64,000 nucleotides of DNA from Limnobacter parvus. GTDB lineage: Bacteria > Pseudomonadota > Gammaproteobacteria > Burkholderiales > Burkholderiaceae_B. The stretch's first letter is position 1. Each line of letters opens with the position of its first letter. The position numbers and the translations under genes are program-made. Under the pieces are notes generated by a model that was given only the letters and a program-made list of their open reading frames with translations, searched no databases and was not told the origin of the DNA. Positions 7,929 to 17,604 of this stretch are shown piece by piece. The DNA lies in the NCBI RefSeq assembly GCF_024623725.1, contig NZ_JANKHG010000017.1, forward strand, positions 163,265-227,264. The letters are read 5' to 3'.

Positions 7929-10900
7929 TTAATCCTTTCTGAAAGCCACTGAATTCACTTTGGGCTTGGGCAAGTAATTGTCTTTTTCAATTTTGTCAGT
8001 CACTGTCCAAAGGCGGCCATCGGGGCGCAGGTAAAACGCTTCCATTTCCTTTCGGGTGAATGGGCGTGAACCAATGCGGCCGAATACGGCGATTTGCCCA
8101 CCAGTTTCATCCACTGCGCGGTCACGGTCCAGCCCTTTCGACACCGACAATGCCGGGCTTGGTGTTTTGCGCCAGGCGATCAGTTCTGGCATGGGCGCAG
8201 GCGAGAAGCCATAAAACCTGGGCTGAGTATCGGGTGAAGTCAGCTGCAAAACTTTCAAACCATTCACGCCATCGGCCACATAGGCAAACAACGAGGCATT
8301 GGTTGAACCCACCACCACATCATGCGCGTCATTCAATTGTCCGTCAGCAGCGAATTTTTGATACACGGTGGGCGCGCGAGGGCGTTCAATGTCAACAATC
8401 ACCAAGCCTTCTTTTTTTGCTGCCACATAGGCATAGGTGCGGGCCAGATAAACACGCTGCGCATCAGCCATGGGCACTACCGCGCCTGTGTGCTCGGGTT
8501 TCTCGGGGTGGGTAATGTCAATCACCTCCAGCCCTTTTGCTGTTGTAGCAAACAGGTAGCGAAATTGCACCGCAGTTGCGCGAGCATCCTGCAAGGGCAG
8601 GGTGGTGATGTGGCGTGGCTTCAAGGGGTTGTTGATGTCAACAAACACAAGTCCTTGGGGCGTGGTGATGTAGGCGTAATGCCCACCCAGTGTGATGTGG
8701 CTTGCGCCATTCAGCACGCCGTTTTCATTCCAGGTTATTGCGCGTTCAAAGAAATTGTTGCGGGGTTCACCATCGGCCAGTGTGTTCACATTCACTGCAA
8801 TCAGGCCTTCTTCACTGTCGGTGATGAAGGCGTAGTTGTAGATGGGGTGGAAGGGCTGTTCCATATTGGTAATGCGCATCAAGTCGCCCTGGTTTTTCTC
8901 CGGGTTGATGGGCTGGTTGGTGGGCAGTGCCATGCAAGTGGCATTCTTACTTGCAACATGTGTGTCGTGGCCCAAGGGGCTAAACGGTGCGGTAATTACG
9001 CGTTGGCCAAACCCTTTGTTCGCCACGCTGGCTGCGTCATAGGCGCGGAAGCCGCCTTTGCCCTCGGCCACAAACACATATTCACCACGCAGTTGAATGC
9101 AACTGGCCATACCCTTGGTGGTGTGGTCCATCAATGCGGGTACTACGGTGTCGGCCAATTCACGGTTGCGGTTCAGGTGGTTCTGGTAAAAGTCGGGGTA
9201 GGCGTACTTGTGCAGGTAGCTGCCCAGCACGGCTTGGGGTTCATCCCATTCGGTCACGGTAACTGCGGCAATGTGTTCAGTACCACCCAGCCAGGCATTG
9301 AAGCCGATGAAGTTCACGAAGTTGGTGCCTTGAAGCAGCAGTTGCGCCATGATGGCGTTGTTGTCATCTTCACGCGACAAATGGCAGTCGCTGCAGGTTT
9401 TGGTTTCTTCCTTGCGCTCCGTGTGCGGGTAGTGCGGTGCAAATGCCTGTGATGAAAAACCACTGGATGCGATCGGCGGCTGTTGTATGTAAATTCGTTC
9501 GCGGTTGGCGTTCATTGAAGAAAGTATCAAGGCCGAGCTGGAACGAATCGGTGCAATGCGATTGCCTTTCACCGGGCCGTGTACACCCAATTGGAACATG
9601 TCGTCGCGCGCCACCTGCGGGTTGTAAGTGGCGTAGTTTCTGGTTTCCCCACCCTCGTAATGCAGGCGATCCGTTTTCCAGTTGGCTTGAATGGGTAAGT
9701 GGCAACCGGCGCAGCTCGTGGTCCAGCTTAGGTGGCAGGTGAAGCAGGTCATCTTGTCGTTGTCGTGCGCCAGTTCTTTCACGCCGGGCCCCCATTTTCC
9801 GTCCTGCCCCTCAGCGCCCGCACCCATTAGTTTGGCGCGCGCCGATTTGGCGTTGTACTCGGGGTGGGCCGGGTTCATATTGTCTTTCACCAGGCTCATT
9901 TCCCACTCTTTGTTGGGGTCAAGTGCGGCACGCTGATACAGCTTGCCATCGCGCCATTCAAAGCGCTTGCGGCCGTCTTGTGTGCGCAGTTGGGTCAAAT
10001 CGCTGCCGCCGGGGGGCGCAGCAGGCCCGCTGGTGCGCAGCGTGGGGTATTTGGTCGCAGTGCCGTGGCAATCTGCGCAATCCACTTCAACAGCAGCAGC
10101 CACTTCACCGTAAATGTGGCCATTGCCGTGCATGTCTTGCGCAAAATGACAATCCACGCAGTGCATGCCCACGTCCAAGTGTATTGAGCTTAGGTGCACA
10201 GCTTTGTCGAATTTCTTCGGATCGTCGTCAGAAACAATTTTACCTTCAGCGTCCAGCAAAGCGCCCTTGCGGTTGCGCTTGAACACGGCACGGAAGTTCC
10301 AGCCGTGGCCGTGGTAATCGGCAAACTGAGTGTCTTTCAACTTGCTGTTCAGGCTTGAAACATTCTTCAGGAATTCGGGGTCGCTCCACTTGCCGCGTAC
10401 AGCAGCTTCTTCCGGATTGCGGTCCAGAATTTCGCGCATTTCCGAATCGGTGGGGTAGCGCTGTTTTTCTGGCCACATGTGGGGCGCATCACTTTCGTAG
10501 TCCCACATGATGTAGCCGTAATAGCTGTTTACGAACACATTGGGCTGGTGCATGTGGCACACCATGCACTGCGAGCTTGGAATGGCGCGGGTGAATTCAT
10601 GCTTCACCGGGTGGCCGCTTTCATTTTTTGGAATTGTGGGGTCGATGGTTTGTGTGGTGCCATCGTGGCCCAGCTTGGCATAGGGGCCAGCGTGTCTGGG
10701 GTCTCGATCGTTGGTGTATATGGTGTGGCAACCGGTGCAGCCCGATGAGCGGTAATCGCCCGGCTGTTCATTGGTGCCCAAAAACCACAGGTGCGGATCG
10801 TTTAAGCGGGTTTTTGTAACGTTGATCAGTGGCACGGCAATGCGCTGCCCCGTGCCGGGGCCACGGTTGGACTGTTTAATGTCAGGCCGCCCTGGTTCAT

Positions 10901-11828
10901 CCAGCCGCTGAATTTGCCCCAGTACGTTGGGCAAACCCACTTCCGGAAAGATGCTGTTGATTACTTTGCCGCCGCGCTCGAACACGCGAAACACATCGCC
11001 GGGTGGCGTGGTTTCCCAAGCGGGCAGGGGAGCCAATTCGTTCAAAATGCCTTTGTGCACAAACAACTCATTGTTGGCTTCGACCGGGTTTTTCAACAAA
11101 CCGGGTTTGCCATCTTGCGTGTAGGCTTCGCCAAGAATATAGCGCTTGTACGGCAGAATTCCGTTGTTGTAAGATGCGCCACCCCACAGCATGGCCGATG
11201 TGCTCATCAAGCTGCGTTCTTGCGCCTGAATAATGGGCAGGTGGCAAGCGCCACAGGCTTCACGCGCCACGCGCAAATCGCCCGGGTTAATAAAGCGAAT
11301 GTAGGCGGGGTGCTCCTTGTTCAGCTTGGAATATGAACGCTTTGGGTTGGCCGAAGAAGGGTAGTTCCAGAATTTTTCATTGCGCGGCGCAATGTGGGCT
11401 TTGTCCAACGCCGCGCGGTATTCTGGTGCAAAGCCTTTTTCACGCGCAGCACGCGTGTGGTCGTAAGCCAGCGTGCCTTGTTTTTCCTCTTTGCCTTGCC
11501 ATTTCACTGTGGCGTCGCCACCATGGCAATCGGTACACCCCAGTACCACGCCGGGGTTGGCGTGCATGGTGTGTTCATCGGTTTGCGTGTGGCAGCTCAT
11601 GCAGCCTTCGGTTTTTGCAAAAGCCTGTTCAGCAGTTTGGCGTTCCGGCGCATTGGGGGCCATGGTGTAGGCTTTCTCAGGCAGCTTTTCGTCGGCTGCC
11701 AATGCTGTTTCGTGGCTTGCTGCTATCGATACACCTACCACTGCAAAACCAAGCGCGCACAGCCAGTTCCGCCAGCGTGATTTGCTGGTGTGCGGGTTCT
11801 GGCTTTGGCCTGCTTTATTCAAATTCAT
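7929..11828 (-). CDS. Decaheme cytochrome c fused to an LVIVD-repeat beta-propeller
   Basis: About 1299 residues, starting at the ATG at 11828 (a TTG at 11834 is possible). A Sec signal peptide ends near TALAADEK. Ten CxxCH motifs lie between about residues 76 and 815: CMSCH, CTDCH, CGACH, CTGCH, CMVCH, CVDCH, CADCH, CFTCH, CAGCH and CSDCH. Then come LVIVD-type propeller blades at about 907-1196 (for example GLVFVDINNP, GLEVIDITHP, GLVIVDIERP). There is no lipobox and no C-terminal anchor. The gene lies 16 bp after the outer-membrane barrel gene and 3 bp before the pentaheme gene. Such a fusion could join an electron wire to a protein- or ligand-binding propeller. Location (periplasm or cell surface) cannot be told from sequence. 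Confidence 0.9.
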   Translation of the reverse strand: MNLNKAGQSQNPHTSKSRWRNWLCALGFAVVGVSIAASHETALAADEKLPEKAYTMAPNAPERQTAEQAFAKTEGCMSCHTQTDEHTMHANPGVVLGCTDCHGGDATVKWQGKEEKQGTLAYDHTRAAREKGFAPEYRAALDKAHIAPRNEKFWNYPSSANPKRSYSKLNKEHPAYIRFINPGDLRVAREACGACHLPIIQAQERSLMSTSAMLWGGASYNNGILPYKRYILGEAYTQDGKPGLLKNPVEANNELFVHKGILNELAPLPAWETTPPGDVFRVFERGGKVINSIFPEVGLPNVLGQIQRLDEPGRPDIKQSNRGPGTGQRIAVPLINVTKTRLNDPHLWFLGTNEQPGDYRSSGCTGCHTIYTNDRDPRHAGPYAKLGHDGTTQTIDPTIPKNESGHPVKHEFTRAIPSSQCMVCHMHQPNVFVNSYYGYIMWDYESDAPHMWPEKQRYPTDSEMREILDRNPEEAAVRGKWSDPEFLKNVSSLNSKLKDTQFADYHGHGWNFRAVFKRNRKGALLDAEGKIVSDDDPKKFDKAVHLSSIHLDVGMHCVDCHFAQDMHGNGHIYGEVAAAVEVDCADCHGTATKYPTLRTSGPAAPPGGSDLTQLRTQDGRKRFEWRDGKLYQRAALDPNKEWEMSLVKDNMNPAHPEYNAKSARAKLMGAGAEGQDGKWGPGVKELAHDNDKMTCFTCHLSWTTSCAGCHLPIQANWKTDRLHYEGGETRNYATYNPQVARDDMFQLGVHGPVKGNRIAPIRSSSALILSSMNANRERIYIQQPPIASSGFSSQAFAPHYPHTERKEETKTCSDCHLSREDDNNAIMAQLLLQGTNFVNFIGFNAWLGGTEHIAAVTVTEWDEPQAVLGSYLHKYAYPDFYQNHLNRNRELADTVVPALMDHTTKGMASCIQLRGEYVFVAEGKGGFRAYDAASVANKGFGQRVITAPFSPLGHDTHVASKNATCMALPTNQPINPEKNQGDLMRITNMEQPFHPIYNYAFITDSEEGLIAVNVNTLADGEPRNNFFERAITWNENGVLNGASHITLGGHYAYITTPQGLVFVDINNPLKPRHITTLPLQDARATAVQFRYLFATTAKGLEVIDITHPEKPEHTGAVVPMADAQRVYLARTYAYVAAKKEGLVIVDIERPRAPTVYQKFAADGQLNDAHDVVVGSTNASLFAYVADGVNGLKVLQLTSPDTQPRFYGFSPAPMPELIAWRKTPSPALSVSKGLDRDRAVDETGGQIAVFGRIGSRPFTRKEMEAFYLRPDGRLWTVTDKIEKDNYLPKPKVNSVAFRKD

Positions 11829-11844
11829 CAACAAACAACCTGCT

Positions 11845-14058
11845 TTAAAAACTTAAAATAACGTTGAACAAAAACGAATAGGGGTCTTTGTCGTCAGGGA
11901 ACAATTCTTTGTAGCCTTTGCCTGGCAGCAGCTTGGCAAATGATCCGTTAATCACCACGTTCTGTGAGAAAAACGGCCTGTACTGAAAACCCACGGAGGC
12001 ATCTATGCCCAAATCTGTTGATGGTGGCCGTTGTTGCCGTAACACGCCCAATACATTGGTGTTGTCGAATTCAAGCTTCGACACGTTGGCCACTACACGC
12101 AGTTCGGGCAATACATCAATATCGGCACCCACACCCAGAAGTAAAAGGCCAGGATTGATGAAGTTTGATTGACCCTGTTCTTTGCTGGATCGCAGGGAAG
12201 GCAAAATACCGTTGCGGCCGGACAAAAACACACCGCCGCCGCCAACCAACGGTATATTTTGCCGGATGAAAAAGCTGGTGTCGGCCCCCGCGAATTGAGG
12301 GTTCTCGAAAATCGCGTCGAAGCCTTCTGCTTTGTCATCGAACGGATCTTCATCGCCGGATGCATACAAGAAATTACCGCGAAGTCGGAACCAGTCGAAA
12401 TCGCGAGAAATTTCCGTGGCGTGAAAGAACGCATCAATTTTCTGTTCCCGCTGCGCCAGTGGATGCCGATCAGTTTTACCGCTTGCGTAGTAGGTTGATG
12501 TGGTGATGTTCAAGCGGCCATAGTGGCCGTCGCCACTCAAACCAAAATAATCCACATGGTAACCAAAGGGCTGTTGATCGCCGAATGAGGCGGGGCGAGC
12601 CAGAAAACCGTTCGCATCGAAATAGCGTTCGCCGTCCTCATTGTTGCGGTTGTGAATATACGAAACCTGGCTGGTGAAGCCAAGAAACGGAAAGTCTTGC
12701 CGGTACAGATTGGCTACAAAAAAGTCGTCATCGCGCAGGTCTTGGCGTATGTCGTTCAAACCACTGTTGGTGTCTTTCTCAACGCGTTTGAAGTAGCCAA
12801 TGTTGTACTGGTAAATATTGTTGTTGCGGTTACCGAACAGGCGAATACCCATCGGTAAATCCTGAAACAGGAAGCCGCGGAAGTCGCTAATGAAAGGTTG
12901 AATGCCAACACGCAGACTGTCGAAGTCGTAACGATCGGACACATTGCGCAGGTGCACGTCGACAAATGCCTCCTGAATGCCCACAAAACCTTCCCGGCGT
13001 GTGTCGCCCGAAGACGCACCAATTTTCAGCAAACGGTCTTCATTGACCCGCACATCGGTGTAGTTGAACACGGGTGTTAAGCGGAATTCATAATCTGGTG
13101 GTTTAAACGTGGTATTGCCCTTGGTCAGCGACAAACTCACGATCAGATTGTGCGCAAAAATGGTTTGGTCACCATTGCCAAAAATATTAGTTTGCCCACT
13201 CGATGTCGACGTAGCCGGCGGCACTGGCACGGGGAAATTGCGCTGCTCGAAAAGCGTGTCGGCAATCACACCTAGATTGAAAAACCAATCAGGCCCCAAG
13301 GTGTCTTGTAACACGGGCAGGTCGCCCTTGATCACGTTTTGATTGTACGGGTCGTACAAGGGAAATTTGAATCCCAGGGATTGCATAATGCGCCAGCGAT
13401 CAGGTACAGCCACAGTTTCCCGGGGAAGGTTGGGAAGCGGTGGCGGTACCTGGCTGGGATCAATGACAGGAATGGCCACATCGCGCGGCGCGATTATGGT
13501 GTCACGACCAGGAATAGCACGTTGCACCAAAGGGGTAGTGGGAACAATGCCGGGAGTCGCGTTTTGCGACGGGCGAATGCCTGTGCCGGCCTGGTCCTGC
13601 AGCACATCAGCTGAAAATGCACGCGGCGCGAAAACGCCCAAGGCTAGTTCACCGAATTGGCCAGTACCTTGCTCTATCCAGCCATCGGTGCTTCCCAATA
13701 AGCTGTCTTGAATGCGGATGCGGTACCACCCATTTTTTTCTTCAAAAGCATCCACCAGTTGGCCCTTGAAAAACTCGCCGATGGCCCTTGAATTGGCATC
13801 AGGTTTGGCATACACAACCCGCCGATTTTCAAACACCTGAAGCAGTACCAAGGGCCGTTCAGCGTTTTCAAGGTCCATGACTTCGGGAATGCCCGCCACC
13901 TTTCGGCTGACTTTTTCCACAGTTTCCGCAACTTGAGCCACTATGCTAGGGCGAATGTCTGTCCGTATTTGGGCATGTACCGGCCAGGGTAGCAGGCCTG
14001 CAAAAATCAGCCAGGCTGCCAACGGTTTTAAACGCATGGTGAGGTTTTGCTTTTTCAT
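11845..14058 (-). CDS. Outer-membrane beta-barrel protein with N-terminal SH3 domain
   Basis: A 737-residue protein with signal peptide (cut after VHA, residue 29). A bacterial SH3-like domain lies at about residues 70-132, ending GSTDGWIEQ. A Pro-rich linker runs to about 230, and then about 450 residues of alternating aromatic/polar strands end in a C-terminal Phe (VILSF), the usual signal for barrel insertion. No cysteine was seen, so it lacks the N-terminal CxxC of MtrB. The start at 14058 is chosen because its ATG overlaps the TGA of the preceding lipoprotein gene (ATGA), implying coupled translation. Placed between genes for a lipoprotein and a decaheme cytochrome, it could be the porin sheath of a porin-cytochrome conduit. 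It could also be a simple porin for the substrate. Confidence 0.8.
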   Translation of the reverse strand: MKKQNLTMRLKPLAAWLIFAGLLPWPVHAQIRTDIRPSIVAQVAETVEKVSRKVAGIPEVMDLENAERPLVLLQVFENRRVVYAKPDANSRAIGEFFKGQLVDAFEEKNGWYRIRIQDSLLGSTDGWIEQGTGQFGELALGVFAPRAFSADVLQDQAGTGIRPSQNATPGIVPTTPLVQRAIPGRDTIIAPRDVAIPVIDPSQVPPPLPNLPRETVAVPDRWRIMQSLGFKFPLYDPYNQNVIKGDLPVLQDTLGPDWFFNLGVIADTLFEQRNFPVPVPPATSTSSGQTNIFGNGDQTIFAHNLIVSLSLTKGNTTFKPPDYEFRLTPVFNYTDVRVNEDRLLKIGASSGDTRREGFVGIQEAFVDVHLRNVSDRYDFDSLRVGIQPFISDFRGFLFQDLPMGIRLFGNRNNNIYQYNIGYFKRVEKDTNSGLNDIRQDLRDDDFFVANLYRQDFPFLGFTSQVSYIHNRNNEDGERYFDANGFLARPASFGDQQPFGYHVDYFGLSGDGHYGRLNITTSTYYASGKTDRHPLAQREQKIDAFFHATEISRDFDWFRLRGNFLYASGDEDPFDDKAEGFDAIFENPQFAGADTSFFIRQNIPLVGGGGVFLSGRNGILPSLRSSKEQGQSNFINPGLLLLGVGADIDVLPELRVVANVSKLEFDNTNVLGVLRQQRPPSTDLGIDASVGFQYRPFFSQNVVINGSFAKLLPGKGYKELFPDDKDPYSFLFNVILSF

Positions 14059-16025
14059 GGTGCGGGGCATACGTTTTGTTCGTTGCTGTCGTTGAACGGA
14101 GTTTGTGGGCATTGTGCATACTTCAGGAACTCGCCCGAGTTCGACAGTTCATCAGCCGTACGCAAGCTTGCAGGGAAAGGTCGCATCGCGCTGCCAACAG
14201 CATTCGCACCGTTGATTACACCCAGGTAGCCCACCATGTCGTCTTGGTCTACGCCATCTCCAGAAACACCCACTGCGCCCACCAAGGTGTTGCCTTTGTA
14301 AATTGGAAAGCCGCCCGGGAATATTTGCATGCCATTGGCGAAGCGACTTTGTCGTCCTGCTGGAATGTTTGCATCGTCTACGCAGGTTTGGCTGGCAGCA
14401 GGTGCAAATTGATTGAGCCCCACCACAGTGCGAACTGGCGACCCTAGAGTACTCAATACTTTGTTGGCGACAATATTCAATTGGAATCCGACATTGAAAG
14501 GGCTCCAGCTTGCAATCGGCGAAGAAAGGGGGCCTTCAGCCTGGCCTACTTCTGCGTCTGGAAAATAAGGGCGGTGGACATTGCCTATCGCGCGCGCAGA
14601 AAAAGCGGCACTGCCATTCAGAACGGCGGGTTGTTGCTGGAAAAAGGTATTCATCGCGTTGGCAAAGGCGGCATGCGCGCCAGCGTCAATCGCTGTGAAA
14701 TCCGTCAGCGCTTCATTGGAACTGAATGTGAGGGCAGAGCGTGCTTTTTGAACAGACACGTCGGTGCCGAAAATTGGCGCGTCCGATGAACGAATCAAGC
14801 CGAGAATGTCACCGTCAATATCAACCACAGACACCGTCACTTCCGCTGGGGAGCCCAGTGGAACCCGAATTTGTGCTCGAGCCCGATTTGCAGTTTTCAT
14901 GCCCTCGACCAGTATGTTTTGTACTTCAGCCTGGGTTAAATTGGTACCTGCCGTGGGAGGAAAACGCACCGCCGTGTTGTTTGCGGGATCGGTGATTAAA
15001 GTGAACGTATTCAGTCCGTTGAAAGCAGGGGCAGTGGTTGCCACATAGCCGGATTGAGTTGCGCCATAAGCAGTTCCTGCGATCGGATTTGCGACTGATT
15101 TGTAACCAGCAACTGCTACGAAATTTCCGCTTGCCACCAAATCTGCAAGACCAGCCACTGCGGGTGTGGTGTTGGAAAACTGGAAAGTTTGAGCGTTGGC
15201 CGTAATTCGGTTTGCCCGAATTTGTTCAGGCGCCCGAAATGCGTTGCTAAGCGCTGCAAACGCAATTTCTTCATCCAGATCGGTTTCATTGGTCAGAATG
15301 TCGCGGTCCAGACCATAAATTCCATTGGTACCCGCATTCACTGAAGAAATTACGCCAATGCCACCCACCACGCGGCCTTCCTGGTAAATGGGAAAGCCAC
15401 CCGGGTCTGCCGAAAGCCCTAGGGGCGAGCGTTTTGGGCCGATGGTTGCATTTTGCGACAACCAGACATTCAAATCAGAGCAAGGCAGTTGGCTAAACTG
15501 CACGCCATACAAGGGGCCGCTGGGTTGACCCGTTTCACCAGGCTGAAAAAATTCCTGAACAATCTGGCTGGCGGTGCGCGTGCTGAATGCATTACCTGTC
15601 GATGATAGGTATGCGCCAGTAATCGCTTTGGCGATCGCTGCCAGTTCGCTGGGCACAGGGTTAAACCCATCCAGGCCGTTTCCGTTGGCACCCGGTAGCC
15701 CGCTCGTAATAGTCACATTGGGGCTTGAGTTGTTCATTCGATAAACAGCAAGCACATTGCCCACTCGATCAGTTACCGCAATGGTGGATTGGACGCCTCG
15801 AGAAATGGATGCCTGCACCGCGCGTGCAACAATGTCGTTCACTTCTGCGATCGACAAGCTTTGGGTACCCAGAGGCGCCACATTGAAGTTGGGTGCTGTA
15901 GCACTACCTCCACCCCCGCCCCCGCAAGACACCAAAATCAGGGGTGCGGCCAAACAAGCAGCCACCCCCAATGCGATTCGTTTTAATTTTGTACTGCTGG
16001 GTGCTGCTTGAGTGCGTGTTCGCAT
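14055..16025 (-). CDS. Lipoprotein with two GlcG/HbpS-type heme-binding domains
   Basis: A 656-residue protein whose N-terminus has a lipoprotein signal with lipobox LVSC (Cys34) followed by a run of six glycines. Two GlcG/HbpS (DUF336) domains are recognisable. The first starts near LSIAEVNDIVARAVQ and ends around GGFPIYQEGRVVGGIGVIS. The second starts near LTQAEVQNILVEGMK and ends with GGFPIYKGNTLVGAVGVSG. Family members bind heme or small ligands in other bacteria; binding here is not proven. A 101-bp gap separates it from the upstream decaheme gene, and its stop overlaps the start of the barrel gene. It could be a heme-handling or surface-exposed accessory of the cytochrome complex. Confidence 0.82.
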   Translation of the reverse strand: MRTRTQAAPSSTKLKRIALGVAACLAAPLILVSCGGGGGGSATAPNFNVAPLGTQSLSIAEVNDIVARAVQASISRGVQSTIAVTDRVGNVLAVYRMNNSSPNVTITSGLPGANGNGLDGFNPVPSELAAIAKAITGAYLSSTGNAFSTRTASQIVQEFFQPGETGQPSGPLYGVQFSQLPCSDLNVWLSQNATIGPKRSPLGLSADPGGFPIYQEGRVVGGIGVISSVNAGTNGIYGLDRDILTNETDLDEEIAFAALSNAFRAPEQIRANRITANAQTFQFSNTTPAVAGLADLVASGNFVAVAGYKSVANPIAGTAYGATQSGYVATTAPAFNGLNTFTLITDPANNTAVRFPPTAGTNLTQAEVQNILVEGMKTANRARAQIRVPLGSPAEVTVSVVDIDGDILGLIRSSDAPIFGTDVSVQKARSALTFSSNEALTDFTAIDAGAHAAFANAMNTFFQQQPAVLNGSAAFSARAIGNVHRPYFPDAEVGQAEGPLSSPIASWSPFNVGFQLNIVANKVLSTLGSPVRTVVGLNQFAPAASQTCVDDANIPAGRQSRFANGMQIFPGGFPIYKGNTLVGAVGVSGDGVDQDDMVGYLGVINGANAVGSAMRPFPASLRTADELSNSGEFLKYAQCPQTPFNDSNEQNVCPAP

Positions 16026-16126
16026 CGACTTCTTACTCGCTTTTCTTCGTTGTTCAATGGGCTGGCCAATTTAGCCACCCTCCAGTTCAATGCTGGTCTG
16101 TCTTTTCAAGCTACTGCGTCGATCGG

Positions 16127-17596
16127 CTATTGTTGCGCTGCCAATTCCTTTTCGTGTATGTGATATTCATGGCAAACGCCACAATCCGACTGAACTTTGT
16201 TCAGCGCGGGTTTGCTGCCTGCATGGCAAGTTTGGCAACCGTCAATTGCAGGCATTAGTACATCGCTGGCTTCTTCGGATTCGCTGGCCTTGTGGCAGCT
16301 TTCACAGTTTTCGAATTCATGTGCCTTGTGATCAAATTTGGCCATGGGCATCCATGGGTGGGCAGGGTTGAATTCGGCGATTGAATATTGCGGCATGCGT
16401 GAACCCGATGTTTTGGTGTTGCCCAATCCGTCCACTGCTTTTACTTCATGACAAACTGCGCAGGCGGTGTTTTCAAACAGTTCTACGGTGGCAAATGCTG
16501 CTTGTGCGCGTGGGTTGCCGCTTAAGTTGCGCAAGTTAGAGCGGTTCGGGTTTTTCTCACCAGGCCTTGCACGCAACACTGCGCGCTGGGTGTTTACCTT
16601 GTTGCGTTCCTCGGGGTGCAAGGCCAGGTAGCTGTAAAATTCCTCAACCGTGCTTAGTACGGCGCTCACCGGGCCGTGTGGTACCTGACGATCAGGCAGG
16701 GCAGGTTCGAAACTCAACTTGTGGCATTCCTGGCAATGGCTTTCCATGCTCAGTGTTTCAAAGCCGGTTTTGGTGTCTGCCGGTTCATGGCAATTTGCGC
16801 ATTCCATCACCACTTTTTTGCTCGGGCTGTCGATTCCCTTGGGGTCCATGTGCACATCGTGTGGAAACTTAAGGGTGGTTTTCTCGACAATGGGCTCGTT
16901 GGCGACCATGCGAATTCTGCGCAGGTCGCTGGGCTCTGGTCCCGTGGCAACCGTGACGCGAAATGCAGGGTGTTTGTCGCCAGCAAAGTCACTGACCGCC
17001 AGGGTTTCTGTTTTTGGTGCAACCGCTTCAATATTTGTGTGGCAGGCTGCGCAGTCGGCGCCGACAAAATGTTTGTTTTGTTCTGCCAAACTTTCTCGAC
17101 CCTTATGGTCGCGATGGCAGCTTGCGCAGCGGCCTTCTTCGAAGGACGTGTTGGGTAGACTTTGCTCGGCAACATGCAAACCCATGTTGCTGTGGCACAC
17201 CATGCAGCTTTCATCTTTTACGCGAGAAAAATCTCCGGCATGGCAAGCTTGGCAATCACCTTCAAGGTTTGAATGTGCTGATGCCAATGGTCCTGGGTTC
17301 CACACCGAATCAAATGCATGTGCGGTGGTGTTGCGCGTGGGTACAACGAAATTGCTTTGAAGACTGGGGTGCGCATTCAAAGGCATTCGTTCCTGCGCCA
17401 CGCTTTGTGGTTTCGCAATCTCTGCCTGTACGCCTATTTCAAACAGTTGTGGGTAATAAATCGCCAACAAAGGGAGCACAAGAAATGCGAACAGCACCGG
17501 CAAAAAAACAAGCCAGGACAAAGGTCGCTTTAAACCCAGCGGTTTTTGGAGTGCTTCTTGTTCATGTTGAAGCGGGCTTTTTTGTTGTTCTGCCAT
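16127..17596 (-). CDS. Membrane-anchored decaheme cytochrome c
   Basis: A 489-residue protein starting MAEQQKSPLQ, 8 bp after the stop of the membrane cytochrome b-like gene. One uncleaved membrane anchor is seen at about residues 27-46. Ten CxxCH motifs follow in the periplasmic part: CQACH, CMVCH, CASCH, CAACH, CANCH, CQECH, CAVCH, CESCH, CQTCH and CGVCH. The architecture (N-terminal anchor plus many hemes) recalls quinol-oxidising NapC/CymA-type proteins, but it is longer and carries more hemes. Together with the upstream cytochrome b-like protein it probably accepts electrons from the quinone pool and passes them to soluble cytochromes. The reverse direction is equally possible from sequence. 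Confidence 0.88.
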   Translation of the reverse strand: MAEQQKSPLQHEQEALQKPLGLKRPLSWLVFLPVLFAFLVLPLLAIYYPQLFEIGVQAEIAKPQSVAQERMPLNAHPSLQSNFVVPTRNTTAHAFDSVWNPGPLASAHSNLEGDCQACHAGDFSRVKDESCMVCHSNMGLHVAEQSLPNTSFEEGRCASCHRDHKGRESLAEQNKHFVGADCAACHTNIEAVAPKTETLAVSDFAGDKHPAFRVTVATGPEPSDLRRIRMVANEPIVEKTTLKFPHDVHMDPKGIDSPSKKVVMECANCHEPADTKTGFETLSMESHCQECHKLSFEPALPDRQVPHGPVSAVLSTVEEFYSYLALHPEERNKVNTQRAVLRARPGEKNPNRSNLRNLSGNPRAQAAFATVELFENTACAVCHEVKAVDGLGNTKTSGSRMPQYSIAEFNPAHPWMPMAKFDHKAHEFENCESCHKASESEEASDVLMPAIDGCQTCHAGSKPALNKVQSDCGVCHEYHIHEKELAAQQ

Positions 17597-17604
17597 GAGT
17601 GCGC

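Noticed and set aside
8322-9452. 376-codon plus-strand reading frame opposite the decaheme-LVIVD gene
   Set aside because: It lies fully antisense to a gene with ten heme motifs and propeller blades; no domain or ribosome-binding site supports it.
11845-14058. MtrB/PioB-type barrel assignment
   Set aside because: No cysteines (thus no N-terminal CxxC), an SH3 domain instead, and no MtrA-like partner; only a general porin-cytochrome idea is kept.
6588-17596. Octaheme tetrathionate reductase or NrfA assignment of the cytochromes
   Set aside because: Heme motif counts are 5, 10 and 10 and no CxxCK active-site motif was seen.
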